DNA of 64,000 bases, taken from positions 269,001 through 333,000 of the forward strand of contig CAJNDS010002316.1 in NCBI GenBank assembly GCA_905221605.1, written 5' to 3'. The notes beneath the pieces were generated by a model. That model was given only the letters and a program-made list of their open reading frames with translations. It was not told the DNA's origin and did no database searches. Shown in pieces: positions 1 through 10,066 of this stretch. The stretch is from Symbiodinium natans (lineage: Eukaryota; Sar; Dinophyceae; Suessiales; Symbiodiniaceae). Position 1 is the stretch's first letter, and the number at the start of each line of letters is the position of its first letter. A program made the position numbers and the translations under genes.

Positions 1-1620
1 GCCCGGGCAGGCAGATTTGGTGACGCAGTTTTACCTTGGGGATCGCCGCCTCTCTCCTCAGGAGCGAAGTGCCCTGGCACAGGGCCATGTATGGATGGAC
101 TGGTTCAGCATTCCGCAGGTGCGCGGCAGAACCAAAGATCGGCGTTCTTCGGTGAGGTCCATCCATGGTCCCTCCACTCAGACATTCGGCCTCCAGAAAG
201 CTTTGCGACTACGAGTCCTGGCTGGAGCGGGGTTGGTGCAGGGCACCTCGAGCTGATCTAGAGATGTTGTTTTCCCCACATCGTTCTGTGGGGGTCATGT
301 TATTGAGCTGTATGGCAGGTGTGGCCCTAATTTTAAACCCGTTGTAGACCCTATGTCGCCCAGTAGGGCCCCCAAATCGGATCTCAGGCCGAGCTTTGGT
401 GTGCCCAGCTGTCCAACAGAGCGGACTTGCCCATGGTGGTGGTGCACGCAGGGGATGACGCCGAGGTCGCAATGGCCAACCATTGGATCTTTGCACCTGC
501 GCACGAGGGAGTCTTCACCGTGGATGCCGACCGCCATGAAGTCATTGACTTCATCGAGACGGCCCTGCGTGGACGCATTGCATTTCTCACGAAGCACAAG
601 CAGCAGGTGGACTTGTCCCGGTATCTCAAAGCCAGGTTGCAGGATTGGCTTGGACTCCCCGATGCCCAACGCCCGCCAGCTTCCTTTCTGTCCCACTTCG
701 GCTTCGCCGATATGAAGGAAGCCATCCGGACAAGGGCCGTGGGCGGCATGGCCTGCGCTGCTTTATCGGGTGATGTGTCCATGGTACGAGCACTTGCCGA
801 CGCAAAGGCCTCCATGAGCACCTTCTGCCACCCCATGTTGTCTGTTGGCGTCATGGAGTATCCGCCCTTACACCTTGCCCTGGCACGTGGTGCCCGGGGT
901 CACGCCGTGGTGCTGGAGCTGCTGCGCCAGAGAGCCGACCCCAACACAACCTGCCGCTTGGGTCTCCCGTGCCTTGGAAGTTGCCGTGATGCAGCTTCCG
1001 TTGAGATTCTGGTGCGGCATGGTGCGGATGTGAACTGGCGAGGTGGGAAGGTGTGGGTCACCCCTCTCGGCTATGCTTGCTCCAAGTTGGCACCTCTGGA
1101 AGTTACCAAGAAGCTGGTGGAACAGCGGGCAGATGTCAACTTGTCCACGACGCCCCTTTTAAATCTGGCTCTTTTTAGCAGGACTGTCCCGAACTTCGCC
1201 GTGAGCACTGCGCACGTCTTGCTCCAGGCTCGTGCGGACGTCAATCGGCCGGAGCGTCTCGTGGGCCTCTTCCGTGTCCTGGAGATTGTGGGCAGAGTGC
1301 AGTTATGCTTCAGGAGACGCAGCCAAGTAAGCCGGCTCTTCTATGTGTATGGGGAAGGCAGCACGACCCCCCTCGGCTGGGCAGCTACTTCGGACAACGC
1401 GACTCTGATGAAATTCCTCCTGTCGGCCAAAGCTGATCCAGATATTCCCAATCGTCGTGGCCACACTCCCAGACAACTGGCAGTAGATGCTCACGTTCGC
1501 AGCGTCTTCGCAAGCCACCAACCGGCCGTTTTCAATCACGTCCCTGGCAAGGGTGGCGGGAATCTTACGCAATGCGCTTCGCAGCTCGAAGATGATGATG
1601 CCGACATCTTGTCCTTGTGA
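1..1620 (+). pseudogene. Ankyrin-repeat protein, copy 1 (5'-truncated by window, frameshifted)
   Basis: This is the paralogue of the intact gene at 4080-6143; position 1 corresponds to 4485, inside exon 2. Exon 2 runs to 242, a GC-AG intron spans 243-387, and the last exon 388-1620 is fully open (410 residues, stop TGA), carrying the same ankyrin repeats. Compared with copy 2, exon 2 lacks a net 35 nt just after position 164. That removes most of the conserved SIPAYVDSCNLFLAL segment and shifts the frame, so the N-terminal domain cannot be joined to the ankyrin part. The intron also differs by one nucleotide from copy 2, as expected of non-coding sequence. The rest is highly similar, so the loss looks recent. 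An unseen compensating splice form or an assembly error could still rescue it; I favour a pseudogene. Confidence 0.75.
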
Positions 1621-2074
1621 GTGGTAGGGTGGCAGGACCTGGACCAACCAGGTGGGTCAAACTCGGTACCCTGCTTCGTGAAGTTTTTTGCCCAAATCCC
1701 TCCGAGACGCAGAGACCCTGAGCTCCAGCTTTTAAGGTTTCTTCAACCATCCTGGAACTGACTAACACTGTGGGGTTCATTCAAAGACGAAGCTTTTCGG
1801 GTTTAGGGCATTGAGCTGTCTACTTGTACCATGAGGCTGGCCTTTGGGATTTGGGGCTTTAACAAATTTTAGGGTTGCGCAGTATATCTTCAGAGGCGTC
1901 GACGGTGGCTCAGAGTTTTACGGCACAGCGGCTCTTGCGGGAAGATGCTCGAGAGGTTTTTAGTCGCAGGGTCTCTGCCGGAGCTCCGCGCATTTCAATT
2001 TCTGAAGATTTGGTGAGTTGGCCGCGCCGGATCAGACTTTAGGAGTCAGGGTGCAAGATAGTATGCTTGGTCAT

Positions 2075-2159
2075 AGTTGGGTAACATTTTGGATGTTTAA
2101 GGGTACTTAATTTTAAGCCCAAAAAGGAATATAAATTTACGTTTTTCATACGATCCCAA
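2075..2159. mobile_element. Short inverted-repeat element (MITE-like), family C
   Basis: An AT-rich insertion of about 85 bp with imperfect inverted ends (left TTGGGTAACATTTT, right reverse complement TTGGGATCGTATGAAAA). It is flanked by TCAT at 2071-2074 and 2160-2163. The paralogous position downstream of ankyrin copy 2 (about 6485-6500) has a single TCAT and no element, so the flanks look like a 4-bp target-site duplication. A second copy lies at about 57699-57788. There is no coding capacity, so any movement would need an enzyme supplied in trans. Confidence 0.65.
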
Positions 2160-2651
2160 TCATGAACTAGTATGGATGGGATGTCGGATGCTGGTTTGGA
2201 GCTGAAGCTTCTGATGTAGGGACTTCGAGCCCTGCGTCGGGAATGTGTTGCCCGTGAAGTCAACGGTTCGGGAACCCTTCGCTCGAACACATCCGGAGGT
2301 CTTTGAGCTCAAGTTTTGAAGGCTTGAGAGTGACGTTGGCGTTCAGGGTTCTTAAGCCCAAGATGTCGGAGGTAGAACTCTGCAGGCTGCAGACCGTGCA
2401 GTTGACAGTTTTGAAGCTGGCGAGTGACCCAACAATTTTGTCTCAGAAGCCCAGTGGAAGGATCTCTGCAAATTCAGTTTCCTACGGCTTCTTCAGCTGA
2501 AGCGCTGGGCATAATACACACTGCACATCGCTTCGCCTTTCTTTTTCAAGGTCCCCCGCTGCCATGCTGCCTCGGCCAAAACATCTGGGGTCCCGCGCCC
2601 TCCCATCCCAAAACCATCCAGAACATGCAATGCCCATAAAGCCCAGGGAAG

Positions 2652-2697
2652 TAACCCTAAACCCTAAACCCTAAACCCTAAACCCTAAACCCTAAAC
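2652..2697. repeat. Interstitial telomere-like array (CCCTAAA)n
   Basis: About six tandem CCCTAAA units in the spacer after ankyrin copy 1. The opposite orientation (TTTAGGG) appears at 2821-2880, only 120 bp away. Confidence 0.9.
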
Positions 2698-4079
2698 TGA
2701 TGTGTGGTGTTCATATCATGGCAGATGGGGGGGGGGGGGGGTTGGGCCCCCCGCTTTCCAGCTGCATCGTCAAGAAGGCGGCAGCCTGGAGTAGCGAAGC
2801 GTGGCCCTTGTTGGAACGGTTTTAGGGGTTGGGGGTTTAGGGTTTAGGGTTTAGGGGTTTAGGGTTAGGGGTTTAGGGGAGTGGGTTCAAGATTTTTGAT
2901 TGAGCTGCTAGAGTGCTCCAGCGGGTGAAAAAGCTCTCACGCTGCTCTCACGCTTTTGTACAGACGTGTCTCGTGTTTCGCAGGAGAAAGCAACACCCAC
3001 TGCCGGGAGCACGCTGCACTCCAACGCCTGCGTGGGTTCGCAAGTCCTGCCCGCGGAACTGCCTAACAATCCTTTGCCGCAACGTGCCGCAACATCTATG
3101 CCCGGCGCCGGTGTGTGCAATTTTTTTGTTTGAGTCGTTCTAGTTTGGGGCTGACTTTGCGAAGAAGAGGTTTTAAAGCTCCAAATGCGGATGCGGCGCT
3201 TTTGTCCACAGCACAGCGCCAGAATGGCCCATATGCCCTTTGCGAGGATCTGAAAATTCTTTTAAGGCTCCGACGCCTCGATTGCCGGGAGGCTGAAGCC
3301 TGAAGCAGAGCCCCATAAGGTTCTCGGATGTTCTCATCGCTCGACGGAACTGACGGAACATACGGTTGCTTTGGTTCAGGAATACAAAGGCTTCGGGCTT
3401 CCCAGACGAGCGGGCGCCCTGAATGGCTCAGCTTATGTCTGGCCTCGATTTGATGTGCGTTGAGCTAAGATGAACTGTTTGGAGTTCAGAGCCAGCGGAC
3501 TCCGTGATTCGCTTCAGCTGGGTTCACTCATTGACTCATGTTCACTCGGTGACTCTGTCCCAAACCCAAAGCGTTGAAGTCTTGGTTGATTCCGCACATC
3601 TCCTCATCATGCACGCGGTTCTGGTTGCCCGCATCCCAAGTTCTGACTTCGCTCATGCTTGCTTCTTGATGCACGCGGTGACGTGTGTGTATGTGTGCGC
3701 AGAAGTAGACCCTAGCTTGACAGCCTTCAAGCCTTCATGGCATGCACGGGGACCGGGGCTTTGGAAGTCAAAGCGATCAGGTCTCGGATGATCCAAGTGA
3801 TCGCTGCATCTGTGTTGTGCATCGAATGCTGATCACAAAAGCTCGCGACCCCCCCTTCTGTTTCTTTTGCTACACCTCTGTGAACTGATAATTGCCTGCT
3901 ACTTGAGAAAGGAAGTTCATGCAAATCGCATGTACAGCGATGCGCCACATCTGGCAGCCATATCCCAGGTGAGATTTGTTGGTGCAAGTTTGGGAGTTTT
4001 GCGCAGGGTTGCAAAATCGAAGTTTGAGGGCGCTTTAGGCTCGAGAGGGTAGCAAAAGCCAGCACCACCTGCAACCGCC

Positions 4080-6143
4080 ATGCGACGCTTCAGCAGCATG
4101 CGACGCTCCAACAGCAGGATTGTAGAGCCCGAGGATTCGGACCATCTACAGCTGCAGGCCATGTGGGTCGTCAGCATCGCAGATGTGTTGCAGATCTGTG
4201 GGCCACCCACGGTGCACGAAGAGCTTCGCGCCGCAGGAAAGGTTGTCCCACACCGTCCCGGCATGTACACCGTCTTCGTCTCCCACCAGTGGCTGGGACT
4301 GCAGCATCCAGATCCAGAGGGTGCTCAGTTCCAGGTGGGGATTTACGAAAGTAGGCGACCCCCCATATAGTCCCCCAAATAGCAAGGCTCCCCTAGAATA
4401 ATTCAGGACCCCAATAAGGTACCCTGATTTCGGCAACCTTCAGGTGCTGCAGCAGGCTTTGCGAGGCTGCATCGAGGGCACGTTGCCCGGGCAGGCAGAT
4501 TGTGTGACGCAGTTTTACCTTGGGGATCGCCGCCTCTCTTGCCAGGAGCGGAGCGCCCTGGCACAGGGCCATGTATGGCTAGATTGGTTCAGCATTCCGC
4601 AGGTGCGCGGCAGAACCAAAGATCGGCGTTCTTCGGTGAGGTCCATCCCGGCCTACGTGGATTCGTGCAACCTCTTCCTTGCTTTGGTCCCTCCACTGAG
4701 ACATTCGGCCTCCGGAAAGCTTTGCGACTACGAGTCCTGGCTGGAGCGAGGTTGGTGCAGGGCACCTCGAGCTGATCTGGAGATGTTGTTTTCCCCACAT
4801 CGTTCTGTGGGAGGTCTTGTTATTGAGCTGTATGGCAGGTGTGGCCCTAATTTTAAACCCGTTGTAGACCCTATGTCGCCCAGTAGGGCCCCCAAATCGG
4901 ATCTCAGGCCGAGCTTTGGTGCGCCCAGCTGTCCAACAGAGCGGACTTGCCCATGGTGGTGGTGCACGCAGGGGATGACGCCGAGGTCGCAATGGCCAAC
5001 CATTGGATCTTTGCACCTGCGCACGAGGGAGTCTTCACCGTGGATGCCGACCGCCATGAAGTCATTGACTTCATCGAGACGGCCCTGCGTGGACGCATTG
5101 CATTTCTCACGAAGCACAAGCAGCAGGTGGACTTGTGCCGGTATCTCAAAGCCAGGTTGCAGGATTGGCTTGGACTCCCCGATGCCCAACGCCCGCCAGC
5201 TTCCTTTCTGTCCCACTTCGGCTTCGCCGATATGAAGGAAGCCATCCGGACAAGGGCCGTGGGCGGCATGGCCTGCGCTGCTTTATCGGGTGATGTGTCC
5301 ATGGTACGAGCACTTGCCGACGCAAAGGCCTCCATGAGCACGTTCTGCCACCCCATGTTGTCTGTTGGCGTCTTGGAGTACCCGCCCTTACACCTTGCCG
5401 TGGCACGTGGTGCCCGGGGTCACGCTGTGGTGCTGGAGCTGCTGCGCCAGAGAGCCGACCCCAACACAACCTGCCGCTTGGGTCTCCCGTGCCTTGGAAG
5501 TTGCCGTGATGCAGCTTCCGTTGAGATGCTGGTGCAGCATGGTGCGGATGTGAACTGGCGAGGTGGGAAGGTGTGGGTCACCCCTCTCGGCTATGCTTGC
5601 TCCAAGTTGGCACCTCTGGAAGTTACCAAGAAGCTGGTGGAACTGCAGGCAGATGTCAACTTGTCCACGACGCCCCTTTCCAATCTGGCTCTTTACAGCA
5701 GGACTGTCCCCAAGCTCGCCGTGAGCACTGCGCACGTCTTGCTCCAGGCTCGTGCGGACGTCAATCGGCCGGAGCGTCTCGTGGGCCTCTTCCGCGTCCT
5801 GGAGATTCTAGGCAGAGTGCAGTTATGCTTCAGGAGACGCAGCCAAGTAAGCCGGCTCTTCTCTGTGTATGCGGAAGGCAGCACGACGCCCCTCGGCTGG
5901 GCAGCCACTTCGGACAACGCGACTCTGGTGGAATTCCTGCTGTCGGCCAAAGCTGATCCAGATATTCCCAATCATCGTGGCCACACTCCCAGACAACTGG
6001 CAGTAGATGCTCGCGTTCGCAGCGTCTTCGCAGGCCACCAACCGGACGCAGTGTTCAATCACATCCCTTGCAAGGGCGACGGGCATCTTACACAATGCAC
6101 CTCGCAGCTCGAAGATGATGATGCTGACATCTTGTCCTTGTGA
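4080..6143 (+). CDS. Ankyrin-repeat protein with SHQW (TIR/HET-like) N-terminal domain; exons 4080-4334, 4444-4761, 4908-6143
   Basis: Joining the three exons gives 602 residues ending at TGA 6141-6143. ATG 4080 is the first Met after an in-frame TAG at 4050. The N-terminal half shows FVSHQW (66-71), DWFSIPQ (132-138), SIPAYVDSC (152-160) and WLERGWCR-AELW (184-195). From memory this domain is widespread in dinoflagellate ankyrin proteins and resembles TIR/HET-type folds; its activity is not known to me. Ankyrin-type repeats follow at about 312-335, 350-377, 386-407, 416-442, 462-477 and 516-545, pointing to protein-protein interaction. There is no signal peptide or membrane segment, so it is probably cytosolic. 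Intron 1 (109 nt, GT-AG, phase 0) is a copy of a dispersed element. Intron 2 (146 nt) starts with GC; only that junction restores the AELWC reading after GWCR. Structure: high confidence; molecular role: unknown. Confidence 0.88.
4335..4443 (+). mobile_element. Intron 1 of the ankyrin gene, an introner-like element (family E)
   Basis: A 109-nt phase-0 intron with GT start and CAG end. Its reverse complement aligns nearly end to end with 45439-45536 and shares blocks with 45208-45298, 46271-46342, 46688-46770 and 60434-60549. Imperfect inverted ends are visible (TTTACGAAAGTAGG against TTGCCGAAATCAGG). The insertion splits the coding sequence exactly between Gln85 and Val86. Best read as an intron made by insertion of a short non-autonomous element. 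Confidence 0.7.
4762..4907 (+). other. GC-AG intron (intron 2 of the ankyrin gene)
   Basis: The upstream exon ends in an AGG codon and the downstream exon begins GCC GAG CTT TGG. The 146-nt length changes frame exactly as needed to join the two open frames. No alternative GT donor gives the conserved GWCR-AELWC reading. The paralogous intron in copy 1 is 145 nt (243-387). Confidence 0.8.
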
Positions 6144-7146
6144 ATGCCTGGCAAAGTGGCCCCCCGGACAGGCCAACCGGGTGGTCTCGATGCCCTGCCC
6201 TACGAGCGGGGCTTGAAGGACTACTGTGGAGTTCACTCAAAGACCCCTACGGATTTTGGGGATTTTGGGCATCCTATGTCTTCAGAGGCGTCGAAGGTTT
6301 AGAGCTTAGAGGGTTATTGCATCGGGCTCTTGCGGGAAGATGCTTCAGAGATTAGATTACGGCGGTCTCCGTCGGAGCTCCACGAAATTGCAAGTTCTCA
6401 AATTTTGAAGATCCGCCCATTGACCGCGACAGCAGGCTTCCCTGCAAAGAGGAGTGAGACTTTAGGAGTCAGGGCGCAGTAGTTCATGCTATGGAAGTAT
6501 GGGAAGTAGGGGTGCTGGTTCGGAGCTGATTCTGTTACTACGGGCCGGGAACCCTTGTGAATTGCAAAAAGTTGCCAGCCCCCAGAAGCCCTAGAAGCCT
6601 CGAGAACCCACATCTACGGAAGTGCGCCAGGGGCCCTGCGTCGGGAAAAATGTGTTGCTCGCGAAGTCAGCGCCGCCGCATCGGAGCAGCATCGGCAAAC
6701 CTTCGCGGCATCTTGAGTCTGTGCTGTCGAACACATCCGGAGGTCTTTGAGCTCACGTTTCGAAATCTCGTGAGTTCTTAAGCCCAAGATGTCGGAGGTA
6801 TAGCCTATATAGCTCTGCAGGCTGCACACCGTGCAGTTGACAGTTTTGAAGCTGGCGAGTGACCCAACAATTTTGTCTCAGAAGCCCAGTGGAAGGACCT
6901 CTGCAAATCCAGTTGTCTACGAATCTTCCTGAAGCGCTGAGCATACTGCACATCGCTTCGCCTTTTTTCAAGGTCCCCCCGAACGCTGCCATGTTGCCTT
7001 GGCACGTCTTGGGTCCCATCCCAGCGCCTCCAAGCTTCCCAAGCCCATCTTCAGTTTAGGATTTAGGATCTAGGGTTTAGGGTTTAGGGTTTAGGGTTTA
7101 GGCCCATGAAACAACCCTTCTTCCATTCTCTATGTTAGTTCTTTTT

Positions 7147-7218
7147 GTAACGAAAATAGCTGACCCCCAATCTAGGTCCCCAAAGAGTCAAGAAGGTACC
7201 CCAACTTCGGAAGGCCCC
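7147..7218. mobile_element. Partial family E (introner-like) element
   Basis: The segment runs from AACGAAAATAGCTGACC to CCCCAACTTCGG and follows the order of motifs in ankyrin intron 1 (ACGAAAGTAGGCGACC, then tracts of C, then GGTACCC, then TTTCGG). It is shorter than the intron copy and lies in the spacer, not in a visible gene. Confidence 0.55.
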
Positions 7219-7602
7219 GTATGGTGTTCCTCATGGCAAGGGAAGGGAGGTGGGGGGGTGGGTGCTCCAGCTGCATCGTCAAGAAGGCGGCATCCTGGAG
7301 TTGGAAGAGTGGCCAAAGGGCATTTTTAAAGGCCCTTCGTTGGGTCTCGAGATTTTGAGCTGCTAGTGCTCACTAAAATGGGAGAGACACAGCAGCTGAG
7401 CCTGTTTTTAAAGCTCAAGCTGCTCACGCTTCTGTACAGACGTGTCTCGTGTGTCAGAAAAAGCACCCGAATCCGCACACTCCCGGGAACACGCTGCCCT
7501 CCGAGGCCTGCGTGGTTCGCAAGTCCTGCCCGTGAACTGCTTAAAATCTTAGTCTTCGCATCTATGCCCGGCTCCAGTTTGTGTTGTTTGTTGAACCCTA
7601 AA

Positions 7603-7745
7603 TTAAACCCTAAACCCTTAACCCTTAACCCTTAGCCCTTAGCCCTTAACCCTTGGCCCTTAACCCTGAACCTTTAAACCCTAAACCCTAAACCCTAAAC
7701 CCTAAACCCTAAACCCTAAACCCTAAACCCTAAACCCTAAACCCT
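7603..7745. repeat. Degenerate then perfect telomere-like array (CCCTAAA)n
   Basis: The array begins with variants (CCCTTAA, CCCTTAG) and becomes perfect CCCTAAA from about 7676 to 7744. It lies in the spacer before the junction sequence. Confidence 0.9.
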
Positions 7746-8590
7746 GTGTTTGGGTCGTTCCAGTTTGGGGTTGGCTTTGAGAAGCTCTCGGGCATGAAGA
7801 GCTTTGAAAGCTCCGGATGCGCATGCAGCTTTTGTCCACTGCAGCGGCCAGTATGGCCCCTGTTCCCTCTTTAAGACGATCTGAAGAATTCAGTTCCTTA
7901 ACCCTCCGACAAGTCGCTGGATCGCAGGGAGGATGAAGCCTTGGGGTCATTTTGCAAGTGAACATGAGGGTTGCTCATTGCTTCAAGAATAGGATGCCTT
8001 GTGCTTCCCAGAGCGTTCGAGCGCCCTGAGTCGCTTCTGGCCGTTAAAATGTGACTTGATGTGCATCCAGCTAAGAAAACAAGCTGCGCCCCAGGCGCAG
8101 TGGATTTTGCGCCCAAAGCCACGGTGCCCAAAGCCGTGGAGCCCTCGAAATCCTAAAGCCCAGGCCCTGGATCACCAGCTTTCTTGATGCTCCATCAGGG
8201 TCTCACTCCCCATCGGCTGAAGGGAATCCGTGATTCGTTTCAGATGGTCGGACTCAGTGACTCAGTGGTTCGCTTCAATGTTTTTGGGCTGTTCCGCGCA
8301 TCAGACGCAGCTAGTGTTGCCGCACTGTACTTGCGCAAGTGTCATCATCAGATGACACGGACAGCGGTCAGATTGTGCCCTTTGGTAAAGATAGTTGCTT
8401 GATTTAGGACCAGATGGATTTTGCAGAGCTCTGGCCCAAACTCAAAAGCGTTGAAGTCTCTTAGTTGATTTCACACACCTCCTCATCATGCGCGCGATTC
8501 TGGTTGCCCGCAACCCAAGTTGTGACTTCGCTCATGCTTGCTGCAGATTTGCGATGCACGCTGTGACGGTGCGCTGACGTAGACCTCTAA

Positions 8591-8681
8591 ATTCTTTATC
8601 CCCCTTGGGATTTTGTTATATAAAACCCAAGAGTACATTAAAAACAATACGTTTCAAAAGGTTCTAAGGGGAGTATAGAAT
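8591..8681. mobile_element. Short inverted-repeat element (MITE-like), family B
   Basis: About 91 bp with inverted ends (ATTCTTTATCCCCCTTGGGA against ATTCTATACTCCCCTTAGAA) around a core with AAAACCCAAGAG. It interrupts the junction sequence between GTAGACCTC and TGACAG, which are contiguous or nearly so at 13290-13312, 17538-17556 and 21612-21632. Other copies: 27806-27904, 50084-50178, 53763-53860. Confidence 0.7.
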
Positions 8682-8824
8682 ATGACAGCCATCAGCCTGT
8701 AGGCCCTTATGGCGAGAACGGGGACCGGGGCTTCGGAAGTTGAAAGTCGAGGCCAAACGATCAGCTTTCGGATGATTCCAAGTGATCGTTTCATCTGTGT
8801 TGTGCATCGAAAGCTGATCACAAA

Positions 8825-8903
8825 CCCTAAGGGTCCATGTACCTAAATAGGGAATACTTGGGCCTTAAAGTACCTCCTATTTCAGGTACATAGGCCCTTA
8901 GGG
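8825..8903. mobile_element. Short hairpin element (MITE-like), family D
   Basis: A 79-bp near-palindrome whose ends CCCTAAGGG and CCCTTAGGG and inner GTACCTAAATAGG / GTACCTGAAATAGG pair over about 35 bp. It sits in GATCACAAA|AAAAGCAGG, whereas the equivalent site at about 21755-21770 reads GATCACAAAAGCAGG. This fits a 3-bp AAA target duplication. Confidence 0.7.
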
Positions 8904-9640
8904 AAAAGCAGGCTGCGCCCCTTCTGTTCCTTTGCTACGCCTCTGCGAACTTTCATCTGGTTCAACTTGAAAGGAAGTTCGGGCAAATCGCATGTACAGC
9001 GAGGCGCCCCGCACATACATGTACGCCATGTTTATCTATGTATGTATGTGTATCTATATCTGTATATGTGGTCCCCCCCCCCCCCCCAATGATCTACCTC
9101 TCTCTTCTCTGTGTTGCTTGCTTTTGTACGACCATTCCTGCTTGCACGTTTTCGTCTAGATACTTGTGCTTGAATAGAAAACCGGTATTTACGAAGCTGT
9201 CTCGTGTCTCTATCTATAGAGCCAGATTCCAACTTGTTGCATGTCGTGTTCAAACCACCGAAACTCATAAGCAGAATCTGTTTGTGGATTTTTGTGTTAA
9301 GGTTTTTGTGATCCTTGTCCGCCCACATCAATCCATCATTCATCCACTCACTCCAAGACCACTGCCCGACCAATGCAACATCTTCAGGTCACGTAAATGC
9401 ATCCAGGTTTCGTAGACATCTCCAGGAACCTGGACACAACTCACTTCTTTTTCGAAAGAACTGCAGCCAATCAATTTTGGAGCCTCCTGGATGTAAAGAA
9501 GTCCGGCCACACATGTATAAACTTGTCTGAACGGTCGTATTCGCGCATAAGGAATTCAGGCCCGGCAGACCCCCCAGATCGGATCTCGGCCACAGTAGTG
9601 ACAGCAAAAGATTGCTCCTTTGAGGCCATGTTTGCCCTGC

Positions 9641-10066
9641 TCACGGTTGGCTCCTTTGCAGAAGCCTGGCTGAAATTCCACTCTTCTTCATTGCAAACTC
9701 TGGAGATGCAATGGTGTTGGGTAGTGCTGCTATGGCCTCCTCTTCTGGATTCGAGAATTCCGAAAATTCCTCCGGGCTCAGGATGAGTCGATGAAAGCGT
9801 TGGCTGCAGATGACGAGTCTGCCACTCTCAACTTGCTTCAGAAGAAGGGAGCTTTGCAAACCGAGGAGAGCGGGGTTTCGCAGTGTCTTGAGCACTTTCT
9901 CTAAATGATTGACAAAGATCTCGGTGGTCTTCTGCCCGTCGCTTCTCAATGACTCAATGAGTGGCTGTAAGTCGGTCATGTGCGCGGGCGTTCTCATGCG
10001 CAGTATGACATCTTGCTGCGAAGCTCCCCGAAGTAGCTCCCCCCCAAGCCGACGCAAGAGCCGCAT
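9641..10066 (-). CDS. Hypothetical ORF in array unit A (conserved in four units)
   Basis: A 141-codon minus-strand frame. Its core (VLKTLRNPALLGL, SSLLLKQVESGRLVICSQR, HRLILSPEE) is conserved in the frames of units B (13986-14402), C (18217-18651) and D (22534-23100), while the N-terminal part differs in length and sequence. The frame is also open upstream of the Met (NDDTLC), so the true start or an upstream exon is uncertain. No family is recognised. It has no signal peptide or membrane helix. Units A and B differ by a 9-nt in-frame deletion. Retention of frame in the diverged units C and D favours coding, but the whole unit is repetitive, so it could be a remnant. Confidence 0.35.
   Translation of the reverse strand: MRLLRRLGGELLRGASQQDVILRMRTPAHMTDLQPLIESLRSDGQKTTEIFVNHLEKVLKTLRNPALLGLQSSLLLKQVESGRLVICSQRFHRLILSPEEFSEFSNPEEEAIAALPNTIASPEFAMKKSGISARLLQRSQP

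Larger units (their letters stand above)
1621..4079. other. Intergenic stretch between the two ankyrin copies
   Basis: No convincing coding sequence. It holds an 85-bp inverted-repeat element (2075-2159), telomere-like tracts (2652-2697 and 2821-2880), an uninterrupted G run near 2727-2743, and from about 3490 to 3960 the junction sequence that recurs upstream of each unit of the array at 8.4-25.3 kb. The segment 2280-2640 is paralogous to about 6720-7040 downstream of copy 2. Confidence 0.6.
6144..8423. other. Spacer downstream of ankyrin copy 2
   Basis: No gene recognised. Blocks at about 6720-7040 are paralogous to 2280-2640. The stretch holds telomere-like arrays at about 7060-7103 and 7603-7745, a partial family E element at 7147-7218, and further spacer sequence resembling 2890-3300 (about 7340-7920). 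Confidence 0.55.

Noticed and set aside
4839-4907. A GT-AG intron starting at 4839 in the ankyrin gene
   Set aside because: Its 69-nt length leaves the frame unchanged and does not give the AELWC reading; the GC-AG intron 4762-4907 does.
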